Part shown: positions 1 to 12,039 of the stretch, one piece after another
Position numbering within the stretch: the stretch's first letter is position 1
Layout of the letters: the number at the start of each line of letters is the position of its first letter
Assembly (NCBI GenBank): GCA_032207245.1
Contig: CM063505.1
Location: 170,220,201-170,284,200, forward strand
Length of the DNA: 64,000 bases
DNA from: Pardosa pseudoannulata
Lineage: Eukaryota > Arthropoda > Arachnida > Araneae > Lycosidae
Direction of reading: 5' to 3'
Notes under the pieces: model-generated
Told to the model about the DNA's origin: nothing
What the model saw: only the letters and a program-made list of their open reading frames with translations
Databases searched by the model: none
Program-made: the position numbers and the translations under genes

Positions 1-595
1 TTGCCCATAATGTGATAAATTATACACAGTATTAGACATTTAATTAGGTAAATAGAATTAATGACTAGAAACTATTATTGATATATTAATATATATATAT
101 ATATATTATATATTAGATTTTTATAATATATATATGTAATGTAGTTATCTTATATAAAAAATTATTTGGGGCGGTGAGAGAGGGAGAGAGAGAGAGAGAG
201 ATGTTAGTGGATAGTGTTTATAGCGTATAGTGTATATTTACTAGTACTTTTTTAAAGAGATCTCGGTTTACTTTTTTTAATAAGACAAAAACTGTGTGCA
301 CGTTATACACAGAATAACTTTTACTGTTTCCTGTAATCACCCGATATATGAATATAGTACGTGTGCATAAAGACAGGTACTCAAGAAATATTTTTTTTTA
401 ATTTTCCCCAGCAGACGTACTGCTGCATCTGAAATTTAGTACTATTATTCTTACAAGCTTGTTTACGTTTGTAACAATGTATACAACGCTGATAGCAACA
501 CTAATTATTAACTTTAAACGTTCTATTTGAAGCACAGTTCTAATTCTCTGTTGCTAATTTCACTGCTTGCTACTCAATTGTTGCAGCATAACTAG
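1..595. other. AT-rich stretch, no gene
   Basis: Contains TA runs at 88-140 and a (GA)n run at 174-203. Nothing else was recognised. Confidence 0.6.
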
Positions 596-1050
596 TTATC
601 TTTTCCATCTCACTCGCACGATGTCACAAAACACTATCACAAAAAGACATAATAAATCTGGCTATAGTTAAGAGAATTACAATGTTACAGTTCAGATAAT
701 TTAAATGAATTTGATAGTGTATAAAACAAAACTTAAAAATTCTGAAAAACAACTAAAAGAATTTCGGTACTTAAGGTACAACCAGAGTCGCTGAAATTAG
801 AGATGGTCAATTTTTAAGGTCAAAAAAGTCTTTCCGTATTTTGTATTTCAGTTGTAAAAGTCTAAATAGAACAAAATCGGAGAAGATTTAACCCTTAAAT
901 GACCTCAGTTGTCTTTTGGCAACATACCCAATAAAGTCTTCTAAAATACCATTAGAATAATATTGAAGCTCTAATACCTAATGTTACCAATAAAATACAT
1001 ACTGAAAATATTATCTTTTCCATCTCACTCGCACGATGTCACAAAACACT
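596..1050. repeat. Exact 40-bp direct repeat, 415 bp apart
   Basis: The 40 bases at 596-635 and at 1011-1050 are identical. Both contain TTCCATCTCACTCGCACGAT and GTCACAAAACACT. The 375 bp between them (636-1010) shows no coding sequence. Confidence 0.85.
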
Positions 1051-1229
1051 CGTTTTCCTATGGAATGCAGAGGAATAAAAAAAACTATTAGCCCTTGCGT
1101 AACCCTCCCTAAAAATGGGGGGATCTTATGTTTCAGCCCCCTTGGTTTTCCCATATCAGCCAACTTCTCCGTAACCTAATGGCCTAAGATGACAGATATA
1201 AAGCGTGAAGGATTTCGTTAAGAATGTAG

Positions 1230-1524
1230 CAGAGCCGTAGCCAGAAATTATTTTCGAAGGGGGACCAAGGGAGAAAGACATCTTTATTTGGGAATGATAC
1301 TTCAATTAATAAAAGATAAAGCACTGTATTTCCGACCAGTGTCCCAGCAAGACTATTATAGTCTGAACGGTTTTTTTTCCTAAGAAAATAACTGTCGATG
1401 TTCATGAACAGCTAGGCAGATACCACACACACACAAATGTGGGACATTGTCTGTCTACAAATTGGTCTATCAAAATTTCGGGGGGGGGACCAGTCCCTCA
1501 AATCCCTCCCCTGCCTACGGCCTT
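1230..1524. mobile_element. Short hAT-like element remnant
   Basis: CAGAGCCGTAGCCAGAAATT at left and, inversely, AAGGCCGTAGGCAGGGGAGG at right resemble common hAT ends. Subterminal G-runs (GAAGGGGGACC; GGGGGGGGGACC) lie at both sides. No good target duplication was found. Confidence 0.45.
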
Positions 1525-2214
1525 AGGATGGAGTCCTTTCTAGAATGACATTGAAAGAAAGCTGCAATTAGATGCTTTGGATCTACTTAGAAACTGATTT
1601 CTGGAAGTCCCTTGTATGTAAATTTTAGCTGAACGTTGCATACAAGATATATTTTTCTTCTCTTTTCCTTCGAAAAAAAAAAAGCTGTGCGTTATATACG
1701 TGTTAATACGTGGTATGTTTGATTAGCTCAGTTGTTCCCAACTAGTAGATAACAACTCATAAGGGGGTCGTTTTAACTTTTTTTCTTTTTTTGGAGGGAA
1801 GCGCAGAGATGCCACCAGTTAATAATTTTTTTTTAAAAAGCCCTTTAAAGGTTGAAGTAAAATGTTTATTTATTCTTAAATGTCAATAACTTCTTCATGT
1901 TGATAATTATTTATTAATGACTAGTAATAATTTTCGAGAAAAATCGTCATCTCAATTTTGACGTACTATGCGTCATTCGTCTCCTAAGATTTCATGCTTT
2001 CTTTTCGAATATTAATGCCCATTGCTTTTACTTTACCTCTCGAAAAAGGATTTTGAACGGTTATATAAATGAAAACAAAAGCTAGGAATAAGCCGGCTGT
2101 TAAAGACGACAGGAGATTAGTTTTTCGCAGAACCGCAGCCAAGAATTATAACATTTGTCAATCAAGTTCAAGTTCAATCCTCACATTAACCATTAATATT
2201 TGATGATTCTTCTT

Positions 2215-2760
2215 CTATAGCACTAGAGCTTTCTACAGGCCAAGGATGCCTCTAAAAGTTTCTTCCATCTGGAATCATCCACCGCCACAATTCTCCACTG
2301 GTTGACTCCAATTTCATGTAGCGTTTCCTCAACCATATCAATCCACCTGGTGTTTGGTCTACCTCTTTCCCTTTTTCCGTCACCTTTTTTGTTGGGTTTA
2401 AATCATTGCCTCTATAGATGTGTCCCAACTACCTTATTGATAGGTATTTATAGTTTTCACAATATTTGGTTGTCCGAATTTAGAGTATAGTTCATGATTA
2501 TAGCGGATTCTCCATACATTATTTTTTTTAACAGCTCCAAATATTTTTCTTATTATTTTTCGTTCAAATATTAATAGCTTATTTTCCTCGGATTTGTTCA
2601 TAGTCCAACACCCGCTTCCATACATAATTATTGGCTTTATTAAATTTTTATAAAGATTAATTGTGGTTTTTATGCCTAAGTGTTTTGATTTAAAGTGATT
2701 TTTCAGTCCGTAATGACATTTATTTGCCATATTTAATCTGCATAATATTAATTTAATATT
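2215..2760 (-). mobile_element. LINE reverse-transcriptase C-terminal remnant
   Basis: The minus strand encodes ANKCHYGLKNHFKSKHLGIK, then LIKPIIMYGSGCWTMNK and LLIFERKIIRKIFGAV. These are the thumb/post-RT blocks (LYKxxIxPxxxYGxExW, ExxILRxIxGPV) of non-LTR retrotransposon proteins. With frame changes and stops it continues into KRKKGKR and NWSQPVENC-like sequence down to about 2215. It is a 5'-truncated, decayed copy. It shares ANKCHYGLKN-type sequence with the intronic copy at 12300-13115. Confidence 0.8.
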
Positions 2761-2885
2761 TAATAATTAATTTTAAAAAATATCATCACCTTCAAGTCCT
2801 AGAATACACTTTCTCAAACCATCTATTTCTCGTATTACTGATTAAGTATGATAAATAGGAAAAGAAAGGCTACGAACACCTTTAA

Positions 2886-3503
2886 CATATTGACTGCAAT
2901 GGGGGGTCACCAGTAACCGGTACTCGACTTGGCTACCACGCCGTGTGGGCCACCAATTACCGGCGACGCTGCAAATAATAAAAGTACATAATTATAGTAA
3001 ATATGGGTACTGATAAATTTGTCAATAATACCATTGTTATTATAATGGTTTGAAGAAATTAATGCAATATAGAACATACAAAAATAATTTTATTAGTACA
3101 TGAAAAATATACATTTTATCAGTGCATATTGTAATTAGTCATATCGAAACATTCAAGGCAAAGAAAAGGTGAATCAAAGCAATCGGAACAATATGTCCCC
3201 ACTTTTTTAGTCAAACTCATTGCTCTAGTTCTTCCTAGCTGCTTTGAATTCTATAAAATGAGAGTAATAGCTTAGCAATCGAAGCACGATTGTTGGAAAA
3301 AGAAAAAAAAAAGGGAAACCGTAACAATAACCTACCTCGCCGTGGGAGTCACTGGTGACTCCCACCACGAAAACTGCTTCAAGTATGATTTTATAACTCA
3401 TTTTATCTGCTGAAAATAATAGTTCGGAATATGCATCGCATAATGAAAAGTTCAAGTCGGCACCTTGGGCAAACCATCGAAAATGCGTCTGGCAGTCAAC
3501 GTG
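2886..3503. mobile_element. piggyBac-type MITE flanked by TTAA
   Basis: TTAA (2882-2885) precedes CATATTGACTGC and TTAA (3504-3507) follows GCAGTCAACGTG. TTAA duplication with C-starting inverted ends is the piggyBac signature. Inside, GTGGGAGTCAC and GTGACTCCCAC (3342-3365) form a perfect 11-bp-arm palindrome, and GGGGTCACCAGTAACCGG lies near the left end. No transposase remnant is seen. Confidence 0.72.
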
Positions 3504-3554
3504 TTAAAAAATGTTAGATGACTGCAGTGAATAAAAGTTGAGAGCCACTGGATT

Positions 3555-6049
3555 AGACTATGCGGTTTGCTTTTGATTTACTTTTCGCAAATATACTCGT
3601 TGAATATTAATGTTTTGATTCAGAATCAATTTCTTACTACCACTAAACTTTATGTTTTTCAGTGAAGTAATACGATTTGGGCTTGCATGTAGAAATGAAG
3701 AAGCTTCATCCTTTAAACTAATAATAGAAAAATTTTCGAAAATTATACAGTTGTACAAAGATATATAAAATTATACAGTTTTTAACCAAAAGTCGCTCTC
3801 AATTAATCACTTTTTTTTTAACAATTGAACTGAGACAAAGTGACTCCTGACCTTTGATTCACATGATGAAAACTTCAACAGAAGCATAAATGTATTTAAA
3901 TATTTTTGCATGTACGCCTTCGGGATGTTTATAATTGAATATAATATAAAATATTTGAAAATTATTGTAAAAACTTTGAAATTTCATAAAATATTAACCT
4001 ACAAAAATTGGGAATAATTGATCAAAAATTAATGATTCAACAAACTCAGGGGCTAAATCTAGAAAAATGTTACAAATACCTTTTCTTTTCATATAATATG
4101 CAAATTTGTTAGTGTTTTGTTTTTTAAGGTTCATTCTAAATGTATGATATAGAAAGAAAATATGTTTATAGATTTTTCCTCCATTTGGCGATAAGGGAGC
4201 AAGAAAGATTTTGTGCCAAAGGGCCTTCGTATAGTCTGAAGTCCAAAAGCCTGATCTCGATTATATAGATTCTCTACTCGATGCAAAAAATATAAACACG
4301 GGCTCCGCGGTTCTCGAACTAACCATCGAAATAAAAGTTTGAAAACCACTGTACTTGACCATTTCTTCCGCGAAACCCTAAAATTCCATGGAACCTGGAA
4401 CGCAAATGATCACTATTTACTTAGTCAAAGCACCAAAGTTTTAGTAAAATTTTAATTTTTATGAAAAATCAAATTCTTAAAGGCAGTTTGCTTGTAAAAC
4501 TAAAAATATGAATGAATATTTTACGGATAAATTACAATCTTAAATTTCTTAAAAGTCGCGTGCTTCAAATAAGTTAATAGAAACGCATTGCATCACATCA
4601 CATGTCTATGGCGTGTCTTATTAATCTCTGTTCTTTTTCTTCCTCCTTGCCCGTTTCCAAACAGACCTACTTATCTGGGACGAATAAAGCCGACCCCTTA
4701 AGATCTATTAGATTGCAAATTTCAACAACTATTCCAGGCGTAAAAATACTTTACAATAAAAAAACAATAACAGTTGAATCATCAAAAGAATTTACTTTTT
4801 ATTAATTTGTTATAATATAAATGTTGTTGCTTTTGTTTATTATTCATAAATGCATTTTAGAAAACAAAAAAAAAATCATTAGCTACTTTACCATTCAATA
4901 TCTTATTAAGATGTTTCTATTCTGATAAAATAAAGATGCAATTTTGTAAATTTGAATCTGATAAAGCTCTGATATTCTCTTTTTTCTGCTCTTATCAAGA
5001 GGTTCCTTCATGAAAATGATAAGCTCAAAGGGTTTCTTGAATACTTCTGCTCTATTGAAACGGATTTTCAGAATATGCTACAACTGAATAAAAATATTAA
5101 GTTGCTCGTTCTTTCAATCAGTTAAGCAATAAAGAGCATTAGGTTCTTATTAGTATAGTTTTTTGCTATGACCATATACGTGATATTACTAAAAAATATA
5201 TTTTTTATACAGTCCAACCAAGTTGCTCAGTAATTTTTGATGAAATTTTTATTTTAACCATTGTGATCACCATGGCTAGAAAAGTACTCCGGGAATAGAA
5301 TATATTATCATATTCACCACGTTATAATGAAACTGAGTAATATGAGAACAAATCAAGGATTACCTAACTCTTCAAGTATAAACATAGGCTTAATCGATTA
5401 GACGCGATACGTACGCTACGATTTATCGATTGAAGTATTTTTATGCTCATTACTCATAATTTTGCCTAAAATTACTCGGAGATGAACTAATGATCAAGTT
5501 TTTTCTTTTTAGATGAGGGAGTAAGTATAAATCGACAATTAAAACACCGCTCTTCCAATTTTCCTGGTCTCTTAATGAATAATGAGAAATGAAACAAAAA
5601 TCTCAACGGCTTTTGTCAAGTTTCCTATTTATGTTAATGATAACGACCGACAATTTTCAATTAACTGTTGTATGTAAGTGAAGAAAGATATCCTGGAAAA
5701 GAAATAGTTGTCTTTTAAAGAAGGGGCACTGAACGAAAATCAAATGCATTTACTAATGAGAAATTCTAATTTATACACATATGTTGAACCATTAAAGATT
5801 GAAAGAACGACTTCGAGATGTCGTTAAAGATAAATTTACTTCAATGTTTTCAGATACATAAGCAAATATATATAAGCAGGTCTTTGTCATTCTCCCCTAG
5901 GCTGATTTTAATATCCAAAACACCAAACAAAGCTAATAGACATGATTATCAAAATACACTTTTTATAAATTCCTAATCATCATTCTTGATAAGTTTTACC
6001 TAAATGAGGTTCAAGTTTTTTGGAGTAATTTAGTTTGTTAAAACACACG
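3555..6049. other. Non-coding, transposon ends only
   Basis: GAGAGCCACTG (3544-3554) just left of this block and GAAAACCACTG (4344-4354) inside it look like inverted hAT-type ends (CAGTGGxTxTCAA) whose partners I could not find. 4355-6049 shows nothing coding. Confidence 0.45.
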
Positions 6050-8590
6050 ATAAGCAATTAATTCCGAATTGCTAATTAAACACTTTAATTAGCAATTAAA
6101 TCGAAATTGTAATTAAATACATCAATAAAATTAAAAGGTGTTTCATAAAACTTAAATAATTATGTGGAAAGCTTTAGAATATTGTAAATTATCACCTAAT
6201 GTGAGAAAAATAATTAAAAGATTAAATTATTATTTTATTCTTTATTTTTTCATTTAATATTAACAAACATCTTCATTTTCTACAAATTAATATACTTCAT
6301 GAAAAGTATTAATTTGTACAAATATAAAAGTGTATAATTATTTTTTCAAAGTAACCTAATTTAAAAATGCGATAATTAAATATAATTGCTGATTAAATCC
6401 TTCAATTAGCAATTAAATAGAAATTGTAATTAATTGCATAACTAAATCGATAGTTCTTTTTTATAAATTTTAATGAATAAATTACGTGAAAAGCTTTAGA
6501 ATGTTGTTAATTATCACCTAATGTGAGAAATAAAAAAGATTTGAAATATTTATTTATTCTTTATTTTCTCATTTCATATTAATACATATGGTTTCCTACA
6601 AACTAATATATTTCGTGATTAAATATATCAATTAGTACAAAACTAATATAAATGTGTACAGTTATTTTTTTTTCATAGCAACCTAGATTAAGGCACACCA
6701 TAAATAATTAAATCTAAATTGGTAATTAAATTCCTCAATTAGAAGTTAAATCAAAATTGTTTCCAAATACAGAACTAAAATTAAAAGGTCTTTTTATAAA
6801 ACTTAATAAACTGTATGAAAAGCTATTAAGATGTTGAAAATTATCACCTAACATGAGAAAAAAAAAACTATGGCAAAATTATTTATTGTTTATTTTCTCA
6901 TTTAATACAGATTACGCATTTTGACATTCTACAAACTAATTCATTTCATGAATAGTACATTAAATGAATAATTTAATAGTACATTAAATGCATTTGTACA
7001 AAATATAAATATTTTTGTACAAATTATAAGTAATGTAAAACTCAATTGTATTGAATGCATTAGTAAATAGATTCTAATTAATAAATTAGAATGTATTAAT
7101 TTGTATAAAGTCAAAATCATACGTTTAAATATTTTTATTTCACAATAGAATACATTTTCATATACTTACTTTTAAAAAAAGCGTAACTGAAGTAAGTAAT
7201 AAATTAAATAATTAAATCTAAATTAGTAATTAAATTCCTCAATTACAAGTTAAATCAAAATTGTTTCCAAACACAGAACTAAAATTAAAAGGTCTTTTTA
7301 TAAAACTTAATAAACTGTATGAAAAGCCATTAAGATGTTGAAAATTATCACCTAACATGAGAAAAAAAACTATGGTTAAATTATTCATTTTTATTTTCTC
7401 ATTTAATACAGATTACACATTTTGACTTTCTACAAACTAATTCATTTCATGAATTAATACATTAAATGCATTTGTACAAAATATAAATATTTTTGTACAA
7501 ATCATATGTAATGTAAAACTCAATTGTATTGAATGCATTAATAAATAGATTCTAATTAATAAATTAGAATGTATTAATTTGTTTAAAGTCAAAATCATAC
7601 ATTTAAATCTTTATTTTTATTTCACATTAGCATATATTTTCATATACTTACTTTTAAAAAGCGTAAGTGAAGTAATTAATAAATTAAATAATTAAATCTA
7701 AATTAGTAATTAAATTCCTCAATTAGAAGTTAAATCAAAATTTTTTTCCAAATACAGAACTAAAATTAAAAGGTGTTTTTCTAAAACTTAATAAACTGTA
7801 TGAAAAGCTGTTAAGATGTTGAAAATGATCACCTAATTTGAGAAAAAAAAATTGTGGTTAAATTATTTATTGTTTATTTTCTCATTTAATACAGACAGGG
7901 TATCTGCCAAAATAAAATTTTTCAAATCCATGACTTTTCATGACTTTCCCTGATTTAGCAGATCATTTTCCATTACTTTAAAAAGCTTTCGTTAAAGTAT
8001 GTATAAATAAAACTTCTGATGTACATAAAAATAAAATATGTGCTTTTAGAGAAATTATAGGAATTTTATCATGAAAAAACTATAAACTTACTTTATAAGT
8101 GTTAATAAACTCGCATACATAAAAATAAATTGTTGTATCTACATACCTAAGTTTAATAATATAGCAATTTTTCAATCCAAATGTTTCCAATTTGAATTCA
8201 GGGTACTTTGGTATTATTCAGGTGACCCTGAATAATAGCCAAATATAACCCTATAATGTCCATATACAATATCCCTAGAGATAAACTTATATAATGTGTT
8301 ATATTACACATTTTGACTTTCTACAAACTAATTCATTTCATGAATTAATACATTAAATGCAATTGCACAAAATATAAATATTTTTGTACAAATTATTTTT
8401 ATATTTTTGTACAAATCATATGTAATGTAAAACTCAATTGTATTGAATGCATTAATAAATAGATTCTAATTAATAAATTAAGATGTATTAATTTGTATAA
8501 AGTCAAAATCATACATTTAAATCTTTATTTTTATTTCACATTAGCATACATTTTCATATACTTACTTTTAAAAAGCGTAAGTGAAGTATA
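6050..8590. repeat. AT-rich tandem array, about five units
   Basis: The words AATTAAATC(T/G), TCACCTAAxxTGAGAAA, TTATTTTCTCATTTAATA and CAATTxxxA(A/G)TTAAAT recur in order. The anchor AATTAAATCTAAATT is at 6706, 7210 and 7690 (periods 504 and 480). Two shorter, more diverged units start near 6055 and 6372 (period about 315). The longer units gained a block with CAAATTAATAxATT-like words. Unit 5 carries a foreign insert at 7894-8302. No coding potential. Confidence 0.85.
7894..8302. mobile_element. Insert interrupting the AT-rich tandem array
   Basis: Array unit 5 is identical in type to unit 4 up to CTCATTTAATACAGA, then changes to CAGGGTATCTGCC and about 400 bp of unrelated sequence, and resumes at TTACACATTTTGAC. 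CAGGGTATCTGCC with TCATGACTTT words resembles ends of hAT-type MITEs. The matching right end is not visible. GGTATTATTCAGG and its inverse CCTGAATAATAGCC (8210-8241) form a hairpin. Confidence 0.55.
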
Positions 8591-9411
8591 AAAACGATCA
8601 CGAAAAAAATAAAACTAATTTCACAAATTATACTTTATTCACAACAAAAATTACAATTAAAGACATTAATTTCTTACTATATTGCACACAATAAAAAAAA
8701 ATTACATTTGGTTTAGTCCTACTTTTTCATTTTTGTGATACTAAATTAATGAGATCAACCATGAAGACTTGTCAAAACTTCACAGCATATTTTAAAGCTT
8801 GAGTAATGAATAAGCTTACAAATAAATGCAATACACAACATGTAAAAATAAATTATATTCATTAATGCTGAATTATCACACACTGTCTGACTAACTATAT
8901 AATAAAAATACTGAACATTGTCTAAGCTATCTACAACATTTATAATATCTACAGCATAAAATAAATCTCATGGCATTAAAATAATGTATGCCATCTATAC
9001 GCTCCAAACTATTTTATAAATGGGTGAAAAACAGAAGAAGTCAAACTTTGTAGTAATATTTTTCAAATAATCAAAATTTTAACATCAATGCTTTATAAAC
9101 ATAAATCTATATTAAAAAAAAAGATATTTACGTACTCGAAAATTCCACCTAATGTTTACAATGTCCAAGAAAGTTTACAGTTAGCTAATTACTAACATTC
9201 CTCATATTCACATACTTTTTAATTAAACAAAGAAAATAAAAATAAAAGCTACTACTGTGACTTAAATTATAAATGCTTATAGATCTCATACATTTAAACA
9301 AATGAATCTGAACTCAATGACACATGCTTGTACTTAGGTACAAAATTACAAAAATTACATTAAATATATGAAAATAAACTGTTTCTGTCTAGGATTTAAA
9401 CATATAGAAAT

Positions 9412-9447
9412 AACATTAAAATAGTGTTTCAACACTATTTTAATGTT
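9412..9447. repeat. Perfect hairpin, 17-bp arms and 2-nt loop
   Basis: AACATTAAAATAGTGTT and AACACTATTTTAATGTT are exact reverse complements around TC. It lies about 1.9 kb 3' of the adaptor stop codon, so it may be transcribed with it. Confidence 0.85.
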
Positions 9448-10234
9448 GTTAAACATCATAAGGCATCATTTATAAAATAAAAAATTGAAAAACAAAAGAC
9501 TTATTTGCTGTTACAGAAAGTACTATAATGCAAAATTTTATAATAGAGATATTAGTCTTAATTTCAGTTGATGTAACTGTTGAAAAAGTAAATTACCATG
9601 TGAGGTTCTAAATGACATAAAATGTCAATCTGAATAACAATTATAAATAACAGCAGATGATTGAAAACTTGGGAGATTTTTAATAGGATTGCCATCTACA
9701 TGAGCTGAAAAGAAAAATTTGTTTAAAGGGGAAAAAAAATAAAATTTCTACATACTATTTTTAAACCATGCCTAAAAAGGAACATTAAATTTTTATTTTC
9801 TTTTATGGATAATAAATATTTTACGTTTTAAAAGTCAAGTTTTATAGAAAAATAATGATACTGTTTCATAGAAATAGCAGATGTTTTATATTTTATATAA
9901 AAGGCGACAAATATTTTATACATTACATAGAAGGCATGTATATGAACTTGATTTTTTAATGAAATTGTTCAATAAAAATATATTGCTGAATCACTTGTAA
10001 TAAAGTTACAAGTAAATATTATGACAATACTGAATAGAAATCAGAAACATAAATGCAATCTCAATGAAGGAAAATTAGCATGTAAAAAATATTTTCTACA
10101 AAACTGTTTCCTATGACCAGTATTTTGAATAATATTTTAATACAGTTAAAAAAGAATTTAAAAATTATATAACAAACAATTAAAATAAACAGCTTTAATA
10201 TCTTTAGATTATCAATGCTATCAATTTCCCTTAA

Positions 10235-10465
10235 CCTTTTGAGGACGGGCATAACATATATGCAACATCTTTTAAATTGAGCCAGATGATTCTCTAGTAT
10301 TCAGATATCTCTAGTGGACATGTTCACCTATAACAGACATAGGGCTACCTCTAGTAGTGATTAGAGATACTAATTAAATGTTTTACTTAAAATATCATTA
10401 ATAACGTACTCGTTCTGCATCAATTCAAAAAATGTTGCATATATGATGCACCCGTCCTCAAAGGG
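10235..10465. mobile_element. piggyBac-type MITE (231 bp) flanked by TTAA
   Basis: TTAA|CCTTTTGAGGACGGG at left and CCCGTCCTCAAAGGG|TTAA at right form near-perfect inverted ends with one difference. The interior GCATAACATATATGCAAC and its inverted partner GTTGCATATATGATGC extend the repeat. It lies in the 3' flank of the adaptor gene and could be part of its untranslated region. Confidence 0.85.
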
Positions 10466-11347
10466 TTAAAAGAGGCTTTATCTAAAATATTATCTACAAC
10501 CGTTTTTTCTTACTTAGTACATAAAATACAAGAGATTTTTTCTTATAATTCAAAAGCTCAATCAGAACTTCTCACTGACTTTTTTAACATTCATTTTTAA
10601 CAGGCAACTACCCAACATTTGGGATGAAATATACAACCCTGCAAACAAAATATTATTTTGTTTGGTAGATATAGTGTAATAATAAACAGAAATTTAAAAT
10701 AACTATGCAATGAATGAAAATTTTCTGATTGTCTTGAGTAAACTGTATAACAAATTTTAATAAAATAAGACCTTGAGATGAGAAGTATGTAGATAATAAA
10801 CAAATATGCCATTTTGTGCTAAAAAATCTTTAGAACAATCATACTTAGAAAACAAAACTTTAAAAGTTAATTTAATTTAGCCATACATAAATTTCATAAA
10901 AATAATTCAAGTAATACATGGAGAAGAATATATCTCAAGGTATTCTTTATTACCTATCAAAATATAGTTTTTAAATCAAAAAGGAAAATATGTACAATAT
11001 GCACAAAACATTTTTAAATATGCTACCAAAAATTTTGTAAAAACTTTACAGGTTTCATGAATTTTTACATTTTTTTAATAATTTAATGAATACAAACCTA
11101 TGCTTAACATCAAAAATATTTTCCACAGATTTTCTATTACAAAATATATTAATATGTTTGTATTGTGACGTATTTGTATATGTATTGATATATACTTGAT
11201 GCATACCAAGTCCTATCAAGCTCATTGTAAAGTAGTTCGACTAAATTGTTACTCAAAAATGGAGGATATTCCACATGCAACACAAAGAATAAAAATGGAT
11301 TGAAACTTAAGCTCTGCAAGGTTCGTATTAACATATGTAATTAACTT

Positions 11348-12039
11348 TTATGACACTTTACTAAGTGGTGAAACAGGGATAGGTGTTCCAACAATTTTAT
11401 AATGTTCTTCAGGAGATTCATTTTCAAAAATTGGAGGAGGAGGAGCCATTTCTTCTGGTATACTATCTCTCTGGGATATTTCTGCCTCCTTAGGTGATCT
11501 TAAACACACATTATAATATTGGTTTCGTGATGAACGCTTTTCACTAATGTTCTTTACATCTTTTTCTTTTTCAATGTTAAATATGACATCAGAGTTTGGC
11601 ACAGATGGCAGATTGTTCACACGCTTAAAAGATGACAATTTATTGCCAACACAACAGCTCTTCACTGAACTAAGATTGTTTTTATTGGATGCTATTTGGC
11701 AAGTACAAGCTGCTTGTGTATTTGTGTTGTCCATCAATGTGGTCTTTGGAAAGTCATAGTTCGAAGAGATGCTGTCAGATCTTTGGAATGTTTGATTGAT
11801 GGCTGCAGAATTTGGAATGTCATATGATTGATCCTGATCAAATATGGAAATTGGAATTTCTAGTTTTCTTGGTGGTGAAGAAATGGGAAGAGGAGGTGGC
11901 ACCAAATCATAGTCTGTTTTAGGGTCATTAATTGGTAAAGGAAATGATGAATTCTTGATGGGAGACTTAATAGCCGAACAGCTAGGCCTTGGTGGAGGTG
12001 GACAATCATAGTTTGAATTTGGATCTTCAAAGAGAAAAT
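11348..12039 (-). CDS. PIK3AP1: PIK3AP1-like terminal exon 14: YDxP-repeat tail and stop
   Basis: The exon encodes 229 residues (739-967) and TAA. Tyrosines recur in YDCP (748), YDLVPPP (781), YDIP (810) and YDFP (832), each next to proline-rich runs such as CPPPPRP and APPPPIF. HYKIV near the end (EEHYKIVG) resembles an ITIM-like SHP2 site. Such a multi-tyrosine, disordered tail fits an adaptor phosphorylated by a receptor or Src kinase. The exon ends PLSKVS. Two near-identical CCxC-type cysteine patches (ACTC, SCC) have no assigned role. Confidence 0.88.

Larger units (their letters stand above)
8591..11347 (-). other. 3' flank of the adaptor gene, possible long untranslated region
   Basis: No coding sequence. 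On the minus strand AATAAAG occurs at several points (near 10944 and 8631), so the true polyadenylation site cannot be chosen. The hairpin at 9412-9447 and the MITE at 10235-10465 lie here. Confidence 0.4.

Noticed and set aside
3528..4354. hAT element between the GAGAGCCACTG and GAAAACCACTG ends
   Set aside because: Both ends face the same way, so they belong to two separate broken elements and cannot bound one.
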